A DNA stretch of 46,511 nt. It comes from UBA5972 sp002430125 (GTDB lineage Bacteria > Pseudomonadota > Alphaproteobacteria > Rhodobacterales > Rhodobacteraceae). Shown here piece after piece: positions 33,342-42,114 of the stretch; position 1 is the first letter of the stretch, and every line of letters starts with the position of its first letter. Made by a program: the position numbers and the translations under genes. The stretch lies in contig CALBIC010000043.1 of the NCBI GenBank assembly GCA_937892915.1, forward strand, positions 1-46,511, read 5' to 3'. The notes below the pieces were generated by a model, which did no database searches, had not been told where the DNA came from, and saw nothing but the letters and a program-made list of their open reading frames with translations.

Positions 33342-34163
33342 ATGACTTTATCAGACATTAACAGCAAAGGGCTGGTGTTGCTTGGGTGCGGCAAGATGGG
33401 CTCGGCCATGTTGGCGGGCTGGCTTAAGGGTGGCATGCCGCCTCAAGCCGTAACCGTGCTGGATCCGCAGCCCTCGGACTGGGTGCAGGGTCTGGCCGCC
33501 AAGGGGTTGAATTTAAACACCGAACTTCCCGAAAGCCCGGCGATCTGCATCATTGCCGTCAAACCTCAGATGATGGGCGACGCCTTGCCGCGCCTGCAAG
33601 CGCTGGGCGGTGGGGCCACGGTGTTTCTGTCCATCGCCGCAGGCACCACAATCGCCGCGTTCGAGCGGGTTTTTGGTGCCGATGCCCGGATCATCCGCGC
33701 GATGCCAAACACCCCGGCCGCCGTCGCGCACGGAATCACCGCCCTGATCGGAAACGCCAATGCCAGTGATCGCGACATGGCCCTGGCCGAGGCTTTGTTG
33801 CGCGCCATTGGCCAGACCGTGCGGCTGGATGACGAAAGCCAGATGGACGCTGTGACCGCCGTTTCCGGTTCCGGTCCCGCCTATGTTTTTCACCTGATCG
33901 AAACCCTTGCGGCGGCCGGCGAGGCCGAAGGTTTACCGGCCGAACTGGCAATGAAACTGGCGCTGGTCACCGTGGCTGGTGCCGGTGATCTGGCTGAAAA
34001 CGCAGAAGAAGATCCAACCCAGCTGCGCATCAACGTCACCAGCCCCGCAGGCACCACCGCCGCCGCTTTGGCGGTGTTAATGGACCCTGAAACCGGCTTT
34101 CCGCCCTTGATGAAAAAAGCCGTGGCCGCCGCCGCTGCACGGGGTCGCGAGTTGGGGAAATGA
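33342..34163 (+). CDS. proC: Pyrroline-5-carboxylate reductase
   Basis: A 273-residue enzyme for the last step of proline synthesis. The Rossmann motif is LLGCGKMGSAMLAGWL, followed by MPNTPAAVAHG, and the family signature is near VSGSGPAYVFHLIETLA with the C-terminal LRINVTSPAGTTAAAL. The ATG at 33342 is preceded by a G-rich segment (GGGGGTTTC) and fits the family start. It overlaps the following tRNA-binding protein by ATGA and so heads a three-gene coupled operon. Confidence 0.93.
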   Translation: MTLSDINSKGLVLLGCGKMGSAMLAGWLKGGMPPQAVTVLDPQPSDWVQGLAAKGLNLNTELPESPAICIIAVKPQMMGDALPRLQALGGGATVFLSIAAGTTIAAFERVFGADARIIRAMPNTPAAVAHGITALIGNANASDRDMALAEALLRAIGQTVRLDDESQMDAVTAVSGSGPAYVFHLIETLAAAGEAEGLPAELAMKLALVTVAGAGDLAENAEEDPTQLRINVTSPAGTTAAALAVLMDPETGFPPLMKKAVAAAAARGRELGK

Positions 34164-34498
34164 GCGAACTAACCTTTGACGATTTCCTGAAAGTCGATAT
34201 CCGCGCGGGCCGGGTATTGCGCGCCGAACCCTTTCCCGAGGCGCGTAAACCGGCGATCAAACTTTGGATCGATTTCGGCGCTGAGATTGGCGAGCGGAAA
34301 ACCTCGGCCCAGCTAACCGCGAATTATACACCTGAGACGCTGATTGGGCGGATGGTCATGGCGGTGGTCAATTTTCCGCCGCGTCAAATCGGCCCTTTCA
34401 TGTCCGAAGTGCTGGTTCTGGGTGTTTCCGATGATCAGGACGGCATCGTCCTGCTGGCGCCGGATCAGGATGTAACGCCCGGGCAAAGGATGCATTGA
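34160..34498 (+). CDS. tRNA-binding domain protein, CsaA-like
   Basis: A 112-residue stand-alone EMAP/OB-fold tRNA-binding protein. It reads FDDFLKVDIRAGRVLRAEPF, KLWIDFGAEIGERKTSAQLT and FMSEVLVLGV, which matches CsaA-type proteins. These are described as secretion-related chaperones and may bind tRNA. It starts inside the end of proC (ATGA), and its stop shares a base with the next start (TGATG). Confidence 0.9.
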   Translation: MSELTFDDFLKVDIRAGRVLRAEPFPEARKPAIKLWIDFGAEIGERKTSAQLTANYTPETLIGRMVMAVVNFPPRQIGPFMSEVLVLGVSDDQDGIVLLAPDQDVTPGQRMH

Positions 34499-35460
34499 TG
34501 AAACCCAGTTTGCTGATAACCCGCCCCTTGCCGGCCCCGGTTATTGACGCCGCCCGCGCGGTATGTGACGTGACCGTCGCCCAAAATAATGACCCTTGGC
34601 CCGTGGCCGCGACTGGCCGGGCGCTGGCCCAATACGACGCGATTCTGGCAACCCTTGGCGATACGTTCAGCGCGCCGGCGTTTGCGGCACAACCTGCGAA
34701 CAAGTGCCGTCTGCTGGCCAATTTTGGGGTTGGTTACAATCACATAGACGTGGTTACCGCTGCCGGGCATGGCATCGCCGTGACCAATACACCCGGCGTT
34801 CTGACCGATGCCACTGCCGATATGGCGATCACCCTGATGCTGATGACTGCGCGGCGGGCGGGCGAAGGCGAGCGGATGCTGCGGGCCGGAAAATGGCCCG
34901 GCTGGCATCCAACCCAAATGCTGGGAATGCACGTCACTGGCAAAACCCTGGGCGTGATCGGCATGGGCCGGATCGGGCAGGCGGTGGCGCGGCGGGCGCA
35001 TTTCGGGTTTGGCATGGACGTGGTGTTTTTCAATCGCTCCAAGGTTCTGGATTGCGGGATACCGGGGGCGCGGCAGTTGGTTTCAATGGCCGAGGTTATG
35101 GCACAAAGTGATGTCGTTTCCGTTAACGTGCCCGGTGCCCCAGAAAATCACCACCTGATTTCCGCCGACGTGCTGGCCGCCGCCAAGCCCGGTACGATCA
35201 TCGTCAATACCGCGCGGGGCGATGTGATTGACGAGGCTGCGCTGATTTCCGCTTTGAAATCAGGGGCTTTGGCTGGTGCCGGTCTGGATGTTTATGAACA
35301 TGAACCGCATGTCCCGGATGACTTGATTGCGATGGAAAACGTGGTTTTGCTGCCGCATATGGGGACCAATGCGTTGGAGGTTCGCACCAAGATGGGGCTG
35401 ATCGCGGTTGAGAATATCAAGGCGTTTTTCGAAGGTCGGGAGCTGCCAAACCGCGTTTGA
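34498..35460 (+). CDS. D-2-hydroxyacid dehydrogenase (glyoxylate/hydroxypyruvate reductase type)
   Basis: A 320-residue NAD(P)-dependent dehydrogenase of the GRHPR/glycerate dehydrogenase type. The coenzyme fold is at TLGVIGMGRIGQAVARRA. Catalytic residues are Arg in VNTARGDVIDE, Glu in VYEHEPHVP and His in LLPHMGTN. The ATG at 34498 shares a base with the previous stop. Expected substrates are glyoxylate, hydroxypyruvate or a related 2-keto acid. It ends 54 bp before the convergent tdk stop, with a hairpin between. Confidence 0.88.
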   Translation: MKPSLLITRPLPAPVIDAARAVCDVTVAQNNDPWPVAATGRALAQYDAILATLGDTFSAPAFAAQPANKCRLLANFGVGYNHIDVVTAAGHGIAVTNTPGVLTDATADMAITLMLMTARRAGEGERMLRAGKWPGWHPTQMLGMHVTGKTLGVIGMGRIGQAVARRAHFGFGMDVVFFNRSKVLDCGIPGARQLVSMAEVMAQSDVVSVNVPGAPENHHLISADVLAAAKPGTIIVNTARGDVIDEAALISALKSGALAGAGLDVYEHEPHVPDDLIAMENVVLLPHMGTNALEVRTKMGLIAVENIKAFFEGRELPNRV

Positions 35461-35486
35461 TTTCAGGTGGTTAAGCGCGCCAAGAG

Positions 35487-35507
35487 GTCCCGGAGCAGGT
35501 CCGGGAC
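35487..35507. terminator. Hairpin terminator between hydroxyacid dehydrogenase and tdk
   Basis: GTCCCGGA and TCCGGGAC form a perfect 8-bp stem with a GCAGG loop between two convergent stops. There is no strong T-run, so efficiency is uncertain. Confidence 0.6.
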
Positions 35508-35514
35508 AGCGGTG

Positions 35515-36093
35515 TCATTTCCCCACCGCCGCACGCCAGTGTTTGCGACACAGCGAAACATAGGTTTCATTGCCGCCGATCTGCACCTGCGCGCCATCCT
35601 TCATTGCTTTGCCGTCCGGCCCGTTACGCACCACCATTGTCGCTTTTTTGCCGCAAAAACAAATGGTTCTGACTTCGCGCATCTCGTCAGCCCAAGCTAA
35701 AAGGGCGGCGGAGCCGGGGAACAACTCGCCGCGAAAATCGACCCTTAGTCCGAAGCACATTATCGGCACGTTCAAATCATCCACCGCGCGGGCCAGTTGC
35801 CAGACTTGTGGCTTGGTCAGAAACTGCGCCTCGTCGATAAAAACGCAGGCGATATCGTTGTATTTCTTATGTTTTTCAATGGCTTGGTAAAGGTCTGTTG
35901 TGGCGTCAAAAGTGTCAGCATCCTTGCCAATTCCGATCCGCGAGGCGATCCGGCCCAAACCAGCGCGATTGTCCAGATTTGCGGTCAAAAGATAGCTCTC
36001 CATGCCCATTTCTTCATAGTTATGAGCTGCTTGCAGCAGAACCGTGGATTTGCCGGCATTCATCGTTGAGTAGTGAAAATAGAGCTTGGCCAT
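35515..36093 (-). CDS. tdk: Thymidine kinase (type II)
   Basis: A 191-residue enzyme phosphorylating thymidine to dTMP. The P-loop is STMNAGKST (9-17), with the DEAQ motif in VFIDEAQFLTKPQ and the lasso region in GFLRVDFRG-like form CFGLRVDFRGELF. The structural zinc cysteines are ICFCGKKA, and SLCRKH lies near the C-terminus. The start at 36093 is set by family homology. Three 11-bp direct repeats lie 48-79 bp upstream, so the gene is probably regulated by a DNA-binding protein there. Confidence 0.93.
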   Translation of the reverse strand: MAKLYFHYSTMNAGKSTVLLQAAHNYEEMGMESYLLTANLDNRAGLGRIASRIGIGKDADTFDATTDLYQAIEKHKKYNDIACVFIDEAQFLTKPQVWQLARAVDDLNVPIMCFGLRVDFRGELFPGSAALLAWADEMREVRTICFCGKKATMVVRNGPDGKAMKDGAQVQIGGNETYVSLCRKHWRAAVGK

Positions 36094-36140
36094 AGGACTG
36101 TTTTGACAAACCCCGCTGCGGCCTTCAAGCGGATTTTGAC

Positions 36141-36173
36141 CGTACACAACGCGTACACAACCCGTACACAACC
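36141..36173. repeat. Three tandem 11-bp direct repeats (CGTACACAAC plus 1)
   Basis: CGTACACAAC occurs exactly at 36141, 36152 and 36163, each followed by one variable base, giving an 11-bp period close to one helical turn. A degraded fourth copy (TGTGCATACG) may follow. The repeats lie between the divergent tdk and BrnA-like genes, 48 bp before the tdk start, where an operator would be expected. Confidence 0.75.
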
Positions 36174-36245
36174 TGTGCATACGATGGACACACGCAATTT
36201 TAATCAAATTCGCGCAATCTGGGGCTTTTGAAAGGTTCGATTGCG

Positions 36246-36647
36246 ATGAAAGACCCCGAAAAACTGACCAAGAAGGAACGCGTGGATCTGACCATGCTGA
36301 TGGACGCGATGGCGCAGACCGAATTTGACCTGCTGCACCCGATTGCCCGCCACGCCAATTTTCCGGCGACGTGGCGCGAAATCGCGCTGGAAGGGGCAAA
36401 CCCGACGCGCACCCGTATCACCGCGCGGTTTGATGCGGATGTGGTGAAATTCTTTCGCTCGCTGGGGCCGGGATATCAGGACAAGATGAACCGGGTACTG
36501 AAATCATGGATGCTGATGCGCCTGACCGGCCTGCTGGAAGGCCCTGAGGGGCGCGAAGTTGTCGAACGGGTCAAGGCGTTTCGCGAGCGAGACGGTGCGC
36601 GGCCGAAGTTTGGCGATACTGACCGGATGTTTCGGCGCGAAGATTAA
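36246..36647 (+). CDS. BrnA-like antitoxin-family protein
   Basis: A 133-residue protein whose C-terminal half resembles the BrnA antitoxin domain. It has TRTRITARFDADVVKFFRSLG followed by PGYQDKMNRVLKSWM, a ribbon-helix-helix-like DNA-binding block. AAAGG precedes the ATG at 36246. No brnT toxin gene is adjacent, so it is an orphan or a regulator derived from the family. It is divergent from tdk across the 11-bp repeats and might bind them. Confidence 0.7.
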   Translation: MKDPEKLTKKERVDLTMLMDAMAQTEFDLLHPIARHANFPATWREIALEGANPTRTRITARFDADVVKFFRSLGPGYQDKMNRVLKSWMLMRLTGLLEGPEGREVVERVKAFRERDGARPKFGDTDRMFRRED

Positions 36648-36710
36648 AGGTGGACGTTCGCGCCCGCCAACAGATTGCACGCGTCAGAGGTTTCGCTTAT
36701 TGCTCGCTTT

Positions 36711-37301
36711 ATGCTGACTTTCGCCGCCGCTGTGTTTTTCCTCATCATCACGCCCGGACCGGGGGTGTTGTCGACGGCTGGCGTTGGGGCTGGTTACGGG
36801 GTTGGGCCGGGGCTGCGGTATGTCGGCGGGCTGTTTGTCGGGAATTTTCTGGTTGGACTGGCGGTGGTCAGCGGGCTTGCGGCAATTGCGCTGGCGGTTC
36901 CGGGTATCCGCGAGGTTCTGCTGTTCGCCTCGGGGGCGTATCTGTTGTATCTGGCGGCGCGCATTGCCTTTGCCGGGGCAAAGGTCGCGTTCATCAGCCG
37001 CAGTTCTGCGCCGGGTTTGTGGGGCGGGGTTACGTTGCAGATCATCAACCCCAAAGCCTATGCGGTCAACACGGCGCTGTTCACCGGCTTTGCGTTTTTG
37101 CCCGAGGCGTCGGTTGTTGAGGTTGTGGTCAAGCTTGTGATCCTTAACCTGATCTGGATCCCGATCCACCTTGGCTGGCTGTGGGCAGGCGTGTCACTGC
37201 ACCGGCTGAACCTTGCGCCCCGCACCCAGCGGATCATCAATATCGGCATGGCTTTGTCGATGCTGATGGTGGTCGGGCTGGCTGTGTGGGCGGCGAGGTA
37301 G
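36711..37301 (+). CDS. LysE-family amino-acid exporter
   Basis: A 196-residue inner-membrane protein of the LysE/RhtB family with about six hydrophobic helices. The signature is LIITPGPGVLSTAGVGAGYG near the N-terminus, and GGVTLQIINPKAYAVNTALF follows in the middle. The ATG at 36711 matches the family start although its ribosome binding site is weak; an upstream TTG would add 12 residues. The amino acid exported cannot be read from sequence. Confidence 0.85.
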   Translation: MLTFAAAVFFLIITPGPGVLSTAGVGAGYGVGPGLRYVGGLFVGNFLVGLAVVSGLAAIALAVPGIREVLLFASGAYLLYLAARIAFAGAKVAFISRSSAPGLWGGVTLQIINPKAYAVNTALFTGFAFLPEASVVEVVVKLVILNLIWIPIHLGWLWAGVSLHRLNLAPRTQRIINIGMALSMLMVVGLAVWAAR

Positions 37302-37382
37302 GGGGAAGGCTTAAGTCGGGCGCTGCGTTATGCGCTTAGACGCAGCCGTGCAAATTTCCCGATGCGCTGCTTATTCGCAGGC

Positions 37383-37405
37383 GAAATGCTCCCCCAGAGC
37401 ATTTC
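37383..37405. terminator. Hairpin downstream of carB and lysE
   Basis: GAAATGCTC and GAGCATTTC form a perfect 9-bp stem with a CCCCA loop between two convergent genes, just after the carB stop. It probably ends carB transcription. Confidence 0.6.
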
Positions 37406-37417
37406 CGGGGAGCCTGC

Positions 37418-40400
37418 TTACCCCTGCAACGACCTCACCCCAATCGCCCCCTCGCGGGCGTTGCGCATGGCCAGTGCCATGGCGTGGCTGCCGGCTGCCG
37501 TGGTGAAATAGACGATCCGGTCATACAAAGCGACCGAGCGGATTTCGCGGCTGTCTTCAACCGCTTGCGCGCCTTCGGTGGTGTTGAAGATCAGGGTGAT
37601 CTCGTCGTTTTTCAGCATATCAACCACGTTCGGCTGGCCCTCATAGACCTTTTTCACAATCTCGGCAGCGATGCCGTTGTCATGAAAAAACGCTGCTGTG
37701 CCGCGGGTGGCGACGACGGAAAAGCCAAGCTCGGTCATGATGCGGGCGGCTTCCAGCATGTCGGGGGTTTTGTCCATGTCTTTGATTGAAAAGAACACTT
37801 TGCCGCCGGTGGGGATCACGTGGCCCGCACCCAGTTGTGCCTTAAGAAAAGCGCGGGGGAAGTTGCGGTCCCAGCCCATCACCTCGCCGGTAGAGCGCAT
37901 TTCAGGGCCAAGTAGCGTATCAACGCCGGGGAAGCGGGCGAACGGCAGCACCGCCTCTTTCACCGAAAACCACGGCATGTTGGGGTCGGCCAGCGTCATC
38001 GGATCACCCATCGGCAACACAGTGTCAGCGTCGGTGTTTTCGGGGTAGGGTGCGCGTAAAGGGAAGTTTGACAAAGGCTCGCCCGCCATCAGTCGCGCGG
38101 CGATGCTGGCAATGGCTGAATCCGTGGCCTTGGCGACAAACGGCACGGTGCGCGACGCACGTGGGTTAACCTCGAGCACGTAAATCTCGCCGTCTTTGAT
38201 CGCGAACTGCACGTTCATCAGGCCGACCACATTCAGACCCAGCGCCATCAGTTTGGTCTGGCGGGTCATCTCGTCGATCAGATCACGTGACAGGGAATAG
38301 GGCGGCAGGGAACAGGCGCTGTCACCGGAATGGACGCCGGCCTCTTCGATATGTTGCATGATGCCAGCGACATGCACGTTTTTGCCGTCAGACAGAGCGT
38401 CAACATCAACCTCGACCGCGCCCGACAAATAGCTGTCAAGCAGCACCGGGCTGTCGCCGGACACCACCACCGCTTCAGTAATATACCGGGTCAGCTGCGC
38501 GTCATCACGGATGATTTCCATGGCGCGCCCCCCCAGCACATAAGACGGGCGGATCACCAGCGGATAGCCAACATCCTTGGCAATCACAAAGGCCTGTTCG
38601 GGGCTTGAGGCGATGCCGTTATAGGGTTGTTTCAGCTTCAGTTTATGCAGCAATTGCTGGAACCGTTCGCGGTCTTCGGCCAGATCAATCGCGTCAGGCG
38701 AGGTGCCAAGGATCGGGATACCCTCGGCCTCAAGTGCGTTGGCCAGTTTCAGCGGCGTCTGGCCGCCGAACTGCACGATGACCCCGTGCAGGGTGCCGTT
38801 TTCGCGTTCTACCCGCAGGATTTCCAGCACGTGCTCCAGCGTCAGCGGTTCAAAATACAACCGGTCCGAGGTGTCGTAATCGGTGGAAACGGTTTCCGGA
38901 TTACAGTTGATCATGATGGTTTCATAGCCCGCCGCAGTCAGCGCGTAACAGGCATGACAACAGCAGTAATCAAACTCGATGCCCTGGCCGATCCGGTTGG
39001 GGCCGCCACCAAGGATCACCACCTTTTTACGGTTCGTCGGGCGGGCTTCGCATTCGGCTTCGCCCTGCACCGGGGTTTCGTAGGTTGAATACATATAAGG
39101 GGTTTGTGCCTCGAATTCGGCGGCACAAGTGTCGATGCGTTTGAACACCGCTTTGACGCCAAGGCGCAGGCGTGCGCGGCGGATCTGGCCTTCGTCACGG
39201 CCGGTCAGGATGGCAAGGCGGGCGTCGGTAAAGCCGTACATTTTCAGCCGCCGCAGGGCGTTTTCAGTGACGGGCAGGCCGGACTCGCGAATGTCCGCCT
39301 CGATATCCACAATCTCGCGGATGCGCGCAAGAAACCATGGGTCAAAATCAGTGGCCGCATTGATTTCAGCATCGTCAAGCCCGTGCCGCATCGCTTGCGC
39401 ACACAGACGCATCCGGTCCGGTGTACGCGCAGAAATCGCCTTGATGATCGCGGTTTTTTCCGGCGCACCGGGGATGGCGATTTCATCAAATCCGGTTAGT
39501 CCGGTTTCAAGCGAGGCCAGCGCCTTTTGCAGGCTTTCATGGATCGTTCGCCCGACGGCCATTGCTTCGCCAACCGATTTCATCGCGGTGGTCAGTTCAA
39601 CCTTGGCACCGGGAAATTTTTCAAAGGCAAAGCGCGGGATTTTGGTGACGACATAGTCAATCGTCGGCTCGAAACTGGCGGGCGTGACCTTGGTGATGTC
39701 GTTGTCAAGTTCATCCAGCGTATAGCCAACCGCCAGCTTGGCGGCGATCTTGGCAATCGGAAACCCCGTGGCTTTGGAGGCCAAGGCTGACGATCGTGAC
39801 ACCCGCGGGTTCATCTCGATCACTACCATGCGCCCATCAGCCGGATTGACCGCCCATTGCACGTTCGACCCACCGGTTTCCACGCCGATTTCGCGCAGCA
39901 CATTGATAGAATGAGTGCGCATCATCTGATATTCTTTGTCCGTCAGCGTTAGCGCCGGGGCGACGGTGATACTGTCGCCGGTGTGCACGCCCATCGGATC
40001 GACGTTTTCAATCGCGCAAATGATGATGGCGTTGTCTGCCTTGTCGCGCACCACCTCCATCTCGAATTCTTTCCAGCCCAGCAGGCTTTCATCAATCAGG
40101 ATCTGGCTGACTGGTGACGCATCCAGCCCGCTTTCACAGATTTTCAGGTAATCCTCGCGGTTATACGCAATGCCGCCGCCGGTGCCGCCCATGGTAAAAG
40201 CCGGGCGAATGATCGCCGGCAAGCCGACAACTTCAATCGCGTCAAGCGCCAGTTGCACCCCGGCCTTGATGTCAAACTTACCATTGGGCAACTTGGGTGA
40301 CGTCACAATCGTAGCGCGCGGGTTTTCAATGCCCAAGCGGTCCATCGCCTCGCGAAACAGCTTGCGGTCCTCGGCCATTTCAATGGCCTTGCGGTCAGCG

Positions 40401-40750
40401 CCAATCAGCTCGACCCCGAATTTTGCCAGTATCCCCATGTCATCCAGCGCAAGTGCTGTGTTCAACCCGGTCTGCCCGCCCATGGTCGGCAGCAGCGCGT
40501 CGGGGCGCTCTTTTTCGATAATACTGGCGACAATATCCGGGGTGATCGGCTCGATATAGGTCGCATCGGCCATCTGCGGATCAGTCATGATGGTGGCAGG
40601 GTTCGAGTTGACCAGAATGACCCGGTAGCCTTCTTCCTTGAGCGCCTTGCAGGCTTGCGCGCCGGAATAATCAAATTCGCAGGCCTGACCGATGATAATG
40701 GGGCCGGCGCCGATGATCATGATGGATTTGATATCGGTTCTTTTTGGCAT
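37418..40750 (-). CDS. carB: Carbamoyl-phosphate synthase large subunit
   Basis: A 1110-residue ATP-dependent enzyme making carbamoyl phosphate for arginine and pyrimidines. It has two homologous ATP-grasp halves: the first opens with IIGAGPIIIGQACEFDYSGA and the second near 570 with VVILGGGPNRIGQGIEFDYC. Oligomerisation and allosteric domains lie between and at the end (ITLIFNTTEGA). Length is normal for the alphaproteobacterial form. carA is not adjacent. A sigma70-like promoter lies 78 bp upstream. Confidence 0.97.
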   Translation of the reverse strand: MPKRTDIKSIMIIGAGPIIIGQACEFDYSGAQACKALKEEGYRVILVNSNPATIMTDPQMADATYIEPITPDIVASIIEKERPDALLPTMGGQTGLNTALALDDMGILAKFGVELIGADRKAIEMAEDRKLFREAMDRLGIENPRATIVTSPKLPNGKFDIKAGVQLALDAIEVVGLPAIIRPAFTMGGTGGGIAYNREDYLKICESGLDASPVSQILIDESLLGWKEFEMEVVRDKADNAIIICAIENVDPMGVHTGDSITVAPALTLTDKEYQMMRTHSINVLREIGVETGGSNVQWAVNPADGRMVVIEMNPRVSRSSALASKATGFPIAKIAAKLAVGYTLDELDNDITKVTPASFEPTIDYVVTKIPRFAFEKFPGAKVELTTAMKSVGEAMAVGRTIHESLQKALASLETGLTGFDEIAIPGAPEKTAIIKAISARTPDRMRLCAQAMRHGLDDAEINAATDFDPWFLARIREIVDIEADIRESGLPVTENALRRLKMYGFTDARLAILTGRDEGQIRRARLRLGVKAVFKRIDTCAAEFEAQTPYMYSTYETPVQGEAECEARPTNRKKVVILGGGPNRIGQGIEFDYCCCHACYALTAAGYETIMINCNPETVSTDYDTSDRLYFEPLTLEHVLEILRVERENGTLHGVIVQFGGQTPLKLANALEAEGIPILGTSPDAIDLAEDRERFQQLLHKLKLKQPYNGIASSPEQAFVIAKDVGYPLVIRPSYVLGGRAMEIIRDDAQLTRYITEAVVVSGDSPVLLDSYLSGAVEVDVDALSDGKNVHVAGIMQHIEEAGVHSGDSACSLPPYSLSRDLIDEMTRQTKLMALGLNVVGLMNVQFAIKDGEIYVLEVNPRASRTVPFVAKATDSAIASIAARLMAGEPLSNFPLRAPYPENTDADTVLPMGDPMTLADPNMPWFSVKEAVLPFARFPGVDTLLGPEMRSTGEVMGWDRNFPRAFLKAQLGAGHVIPTGGKVFFSIKDMDKTPDMLEAARIMTELGFSVVATRGTAAFFHDNGIAAEIVKKVYEGQPNVVDMLKNDEITLIFNTTEGAQAVEDSREIRSVALYDRIVYFTTAAGSHAMALAMRNAREGAIGVRSLQG

Positions 40751-40827
40751 CAGTCGCCCCGTGCATAAGGCCCGCCTGCGGCACTCCGTGGCGGGGAAGG
40801 ATTCGCTGCGATTTGCAAATTGCGCCG

Positions 40828-40855
40828 GTTATAATCACCTTACCCATGGGTTCAA
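40828..40855 (-). promoter_or_regulatory. Putative carB promoter
   Basis: On the minus strand TTGAAC (40855-40850) and TATAAC (40833-40828) are separated by 16 nt. Both match sigma70 hexamers well and point at carB, leaving a leader of about 70 nt. Confidence 0.5.
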
Positions 40856-40902
40856 GGCGAAAACCACCTCATCATAGTTTCAAAAATACTCTCGGGGGGA
40901 AG

Positions 40903-40945
40903 GCGCAATTTCTTTAATTGCGCTGCGGGGGGCAGACAGCCCCCC
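40903..40945. terminator. Double hairpin between the SoxH-like gene and carB
   Basis: GCGCAATT/AATTGCGC (8-bp stem, TCTTT loop, 40903-40923) is followed by GGGGGGC/GCCCCCC (7-bp stem, AGACA loop, 40927-40945). They lie downstream of the SoxH-like gene on the same strand and upstream of the carB promoter, so they likely insulate carB. Confidence 0.6.
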
Positions 40946-41015
40946 GGACCTTCGCCCTCGCGCGCCAGCGCGGGGCAATCTTGTTACGTGCGCGCCGCCG
41001 GTTATCCGTCGGACC

Positions 41016-41927
41016 CTATTCAAACTCGATCTCTTCAAACACACGCTGTGCGTTACGCTTGGCCAATTGGTCGAAATTCTCAAGATAGGCAAACGCCGAC
41101 TGATCGACATCAACCGCCGAAATGATATTGCCACCTGCCTCAATATGGGCGGTGATCTGGCGGCGCAGTTGCGCGATATAATCATAGGTATCCGCAGCCG
41201 CCGTCAGGATATCGGTGGGCGACCCATGGCCGGGAACAACGTGCTCAGGGTCCAGGGCCTCGATCGCCGCAAAACTGTCCAGCCAGCCTCGCGAGCTTGA
41301 GTCAGCCGTCAGTCCCAGAATGCGCTCGGCAAAGATGATATCGCCGGCAAAAACCGTGCGGCTGGCGGGCAGCCAGACGAACGCGTCCCCCGGTGTGTGC
41401 GCGGCATCAACAAAGTGCAGCGCAAATTCGACGCCGCCAAAGGTCAAGGCCATATCGGTCGCAAACCCTTCCTGTGCAGCTTGTGGCACAGTGCCGGCCA
41501 TACCGGCGGCGCCCACCAGTTGGGTCAACACCGTCATTTGCAAACTGCCGCGCGCGTTCTGGTCGTCAATCGCCGCACCCGAGGCAATCGTGCGCGCGCC
41601 TTTGGCGGCCCAGTACGCATTGCCAAACCAGCGGTGATCCTGTCCGCCGGTATTGATCACGATCCTGACCGGCTGATCGGTAACCGCGGCAATCGCTACG
41701 TCGATCTTTTCGGCCCCCCGCAGGCTGCCCCCGGCGTCAATCAACACCACACCGTCAGGTGTCACCACAAAGCCAAAGGTCGCGTTATTGCCAAGGTTGC
41801 CCGGCCCGCGCTGGGTTTTCGGGCCAACCAGCGCATAGATATCAGGCGCAATTTCAACGGTCGCAAGCTGCGCAAAGACAGGTGCGGCAAACAGTGTAAA
41901 CAACAGTCCTAAAATCTGGTTTCGCAT
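41016..41927 (-). CDS. SoxH-like metallo-beta-lactamase-fold protein
   Basis: A 303-residue exported protein with signal peptide ILGLLFTLFAAPVFA. The metallo-beta-lactamase fold is visible: VVLIDAGGS, VFAGDIIF (D196), VDAAHTPGD (H177) and VVPGHGSP (H234). The usual HxHxDH motif reads NTGGQDHRWFGN, keeping D97 and H98 but losing the first two histidines; this form is what I recall for SoxH-type proteins of sulfur-oxidation and quinoprotein clusters. AAGGAAACCCT precedes the ATG at 41927. It lies downstream of the SHP/DHC cytochrome operon on the same strand but after a strong hairpin. Confidence 0.85.
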   Translation of the reverse strand: MRNQILGLLFTLFAAPVFAQLATVEIAPDIYALVGPKTQRGPGNLGNNATFGFVVTPDGVVLIDAGGSLRGAEKIDVAIAAVTDQPVRIVINTGGQDHRWFGNAYWAAKGARTIASGAAIDDQNARGSLQMTVLTQLVGAAGMAGTVPQAAQEGFATDMALTFGGVEFALHFVDAAHTPGDAFVWLPASRTVFAGDIIFAERILGLTADSSSRGWLDSFAAIEALDPEHVVPGHGSPTDILTAAADTYDYIAQLRRQITAHIEAGGNIISAVDVDQSAFAYLENFDQLAKRNAQRVFEEIEFE

Positions 41928-41993
41928 AGGGTTTCCTTTTGTTGCACGCATTCTAGGGCAAGCGCGTGCAAAGAAAACCCGCTTTCACGTCGC

Positions 41994-42028
41994 AGTTGGC
42001 CCGGCCTTGGGGGAAGGCCGGGCCAACT
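41994..42028. terminator. Perfect 15-bp hairpin after the diheme cytochrome gene
   Basis: AGTTGGCCCGGCCTT and its exact complement AAGGCCGGGCCAACT are separated by GGGGG. It is the strongest inverted repeat noticed in the window and lies between the cytochrome operon and the SoxH-like gene. There is no T-run on either side. Confidence 0.7.
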
Positions 42029-42114
42029 GTCAGAGCGCTCGGATCGACCGCCCCGGCTGGTATGAGGTAACATGACTCGGGCTCACGCGTGTTTTAACGC
42101 GACCCCGAAATGCC

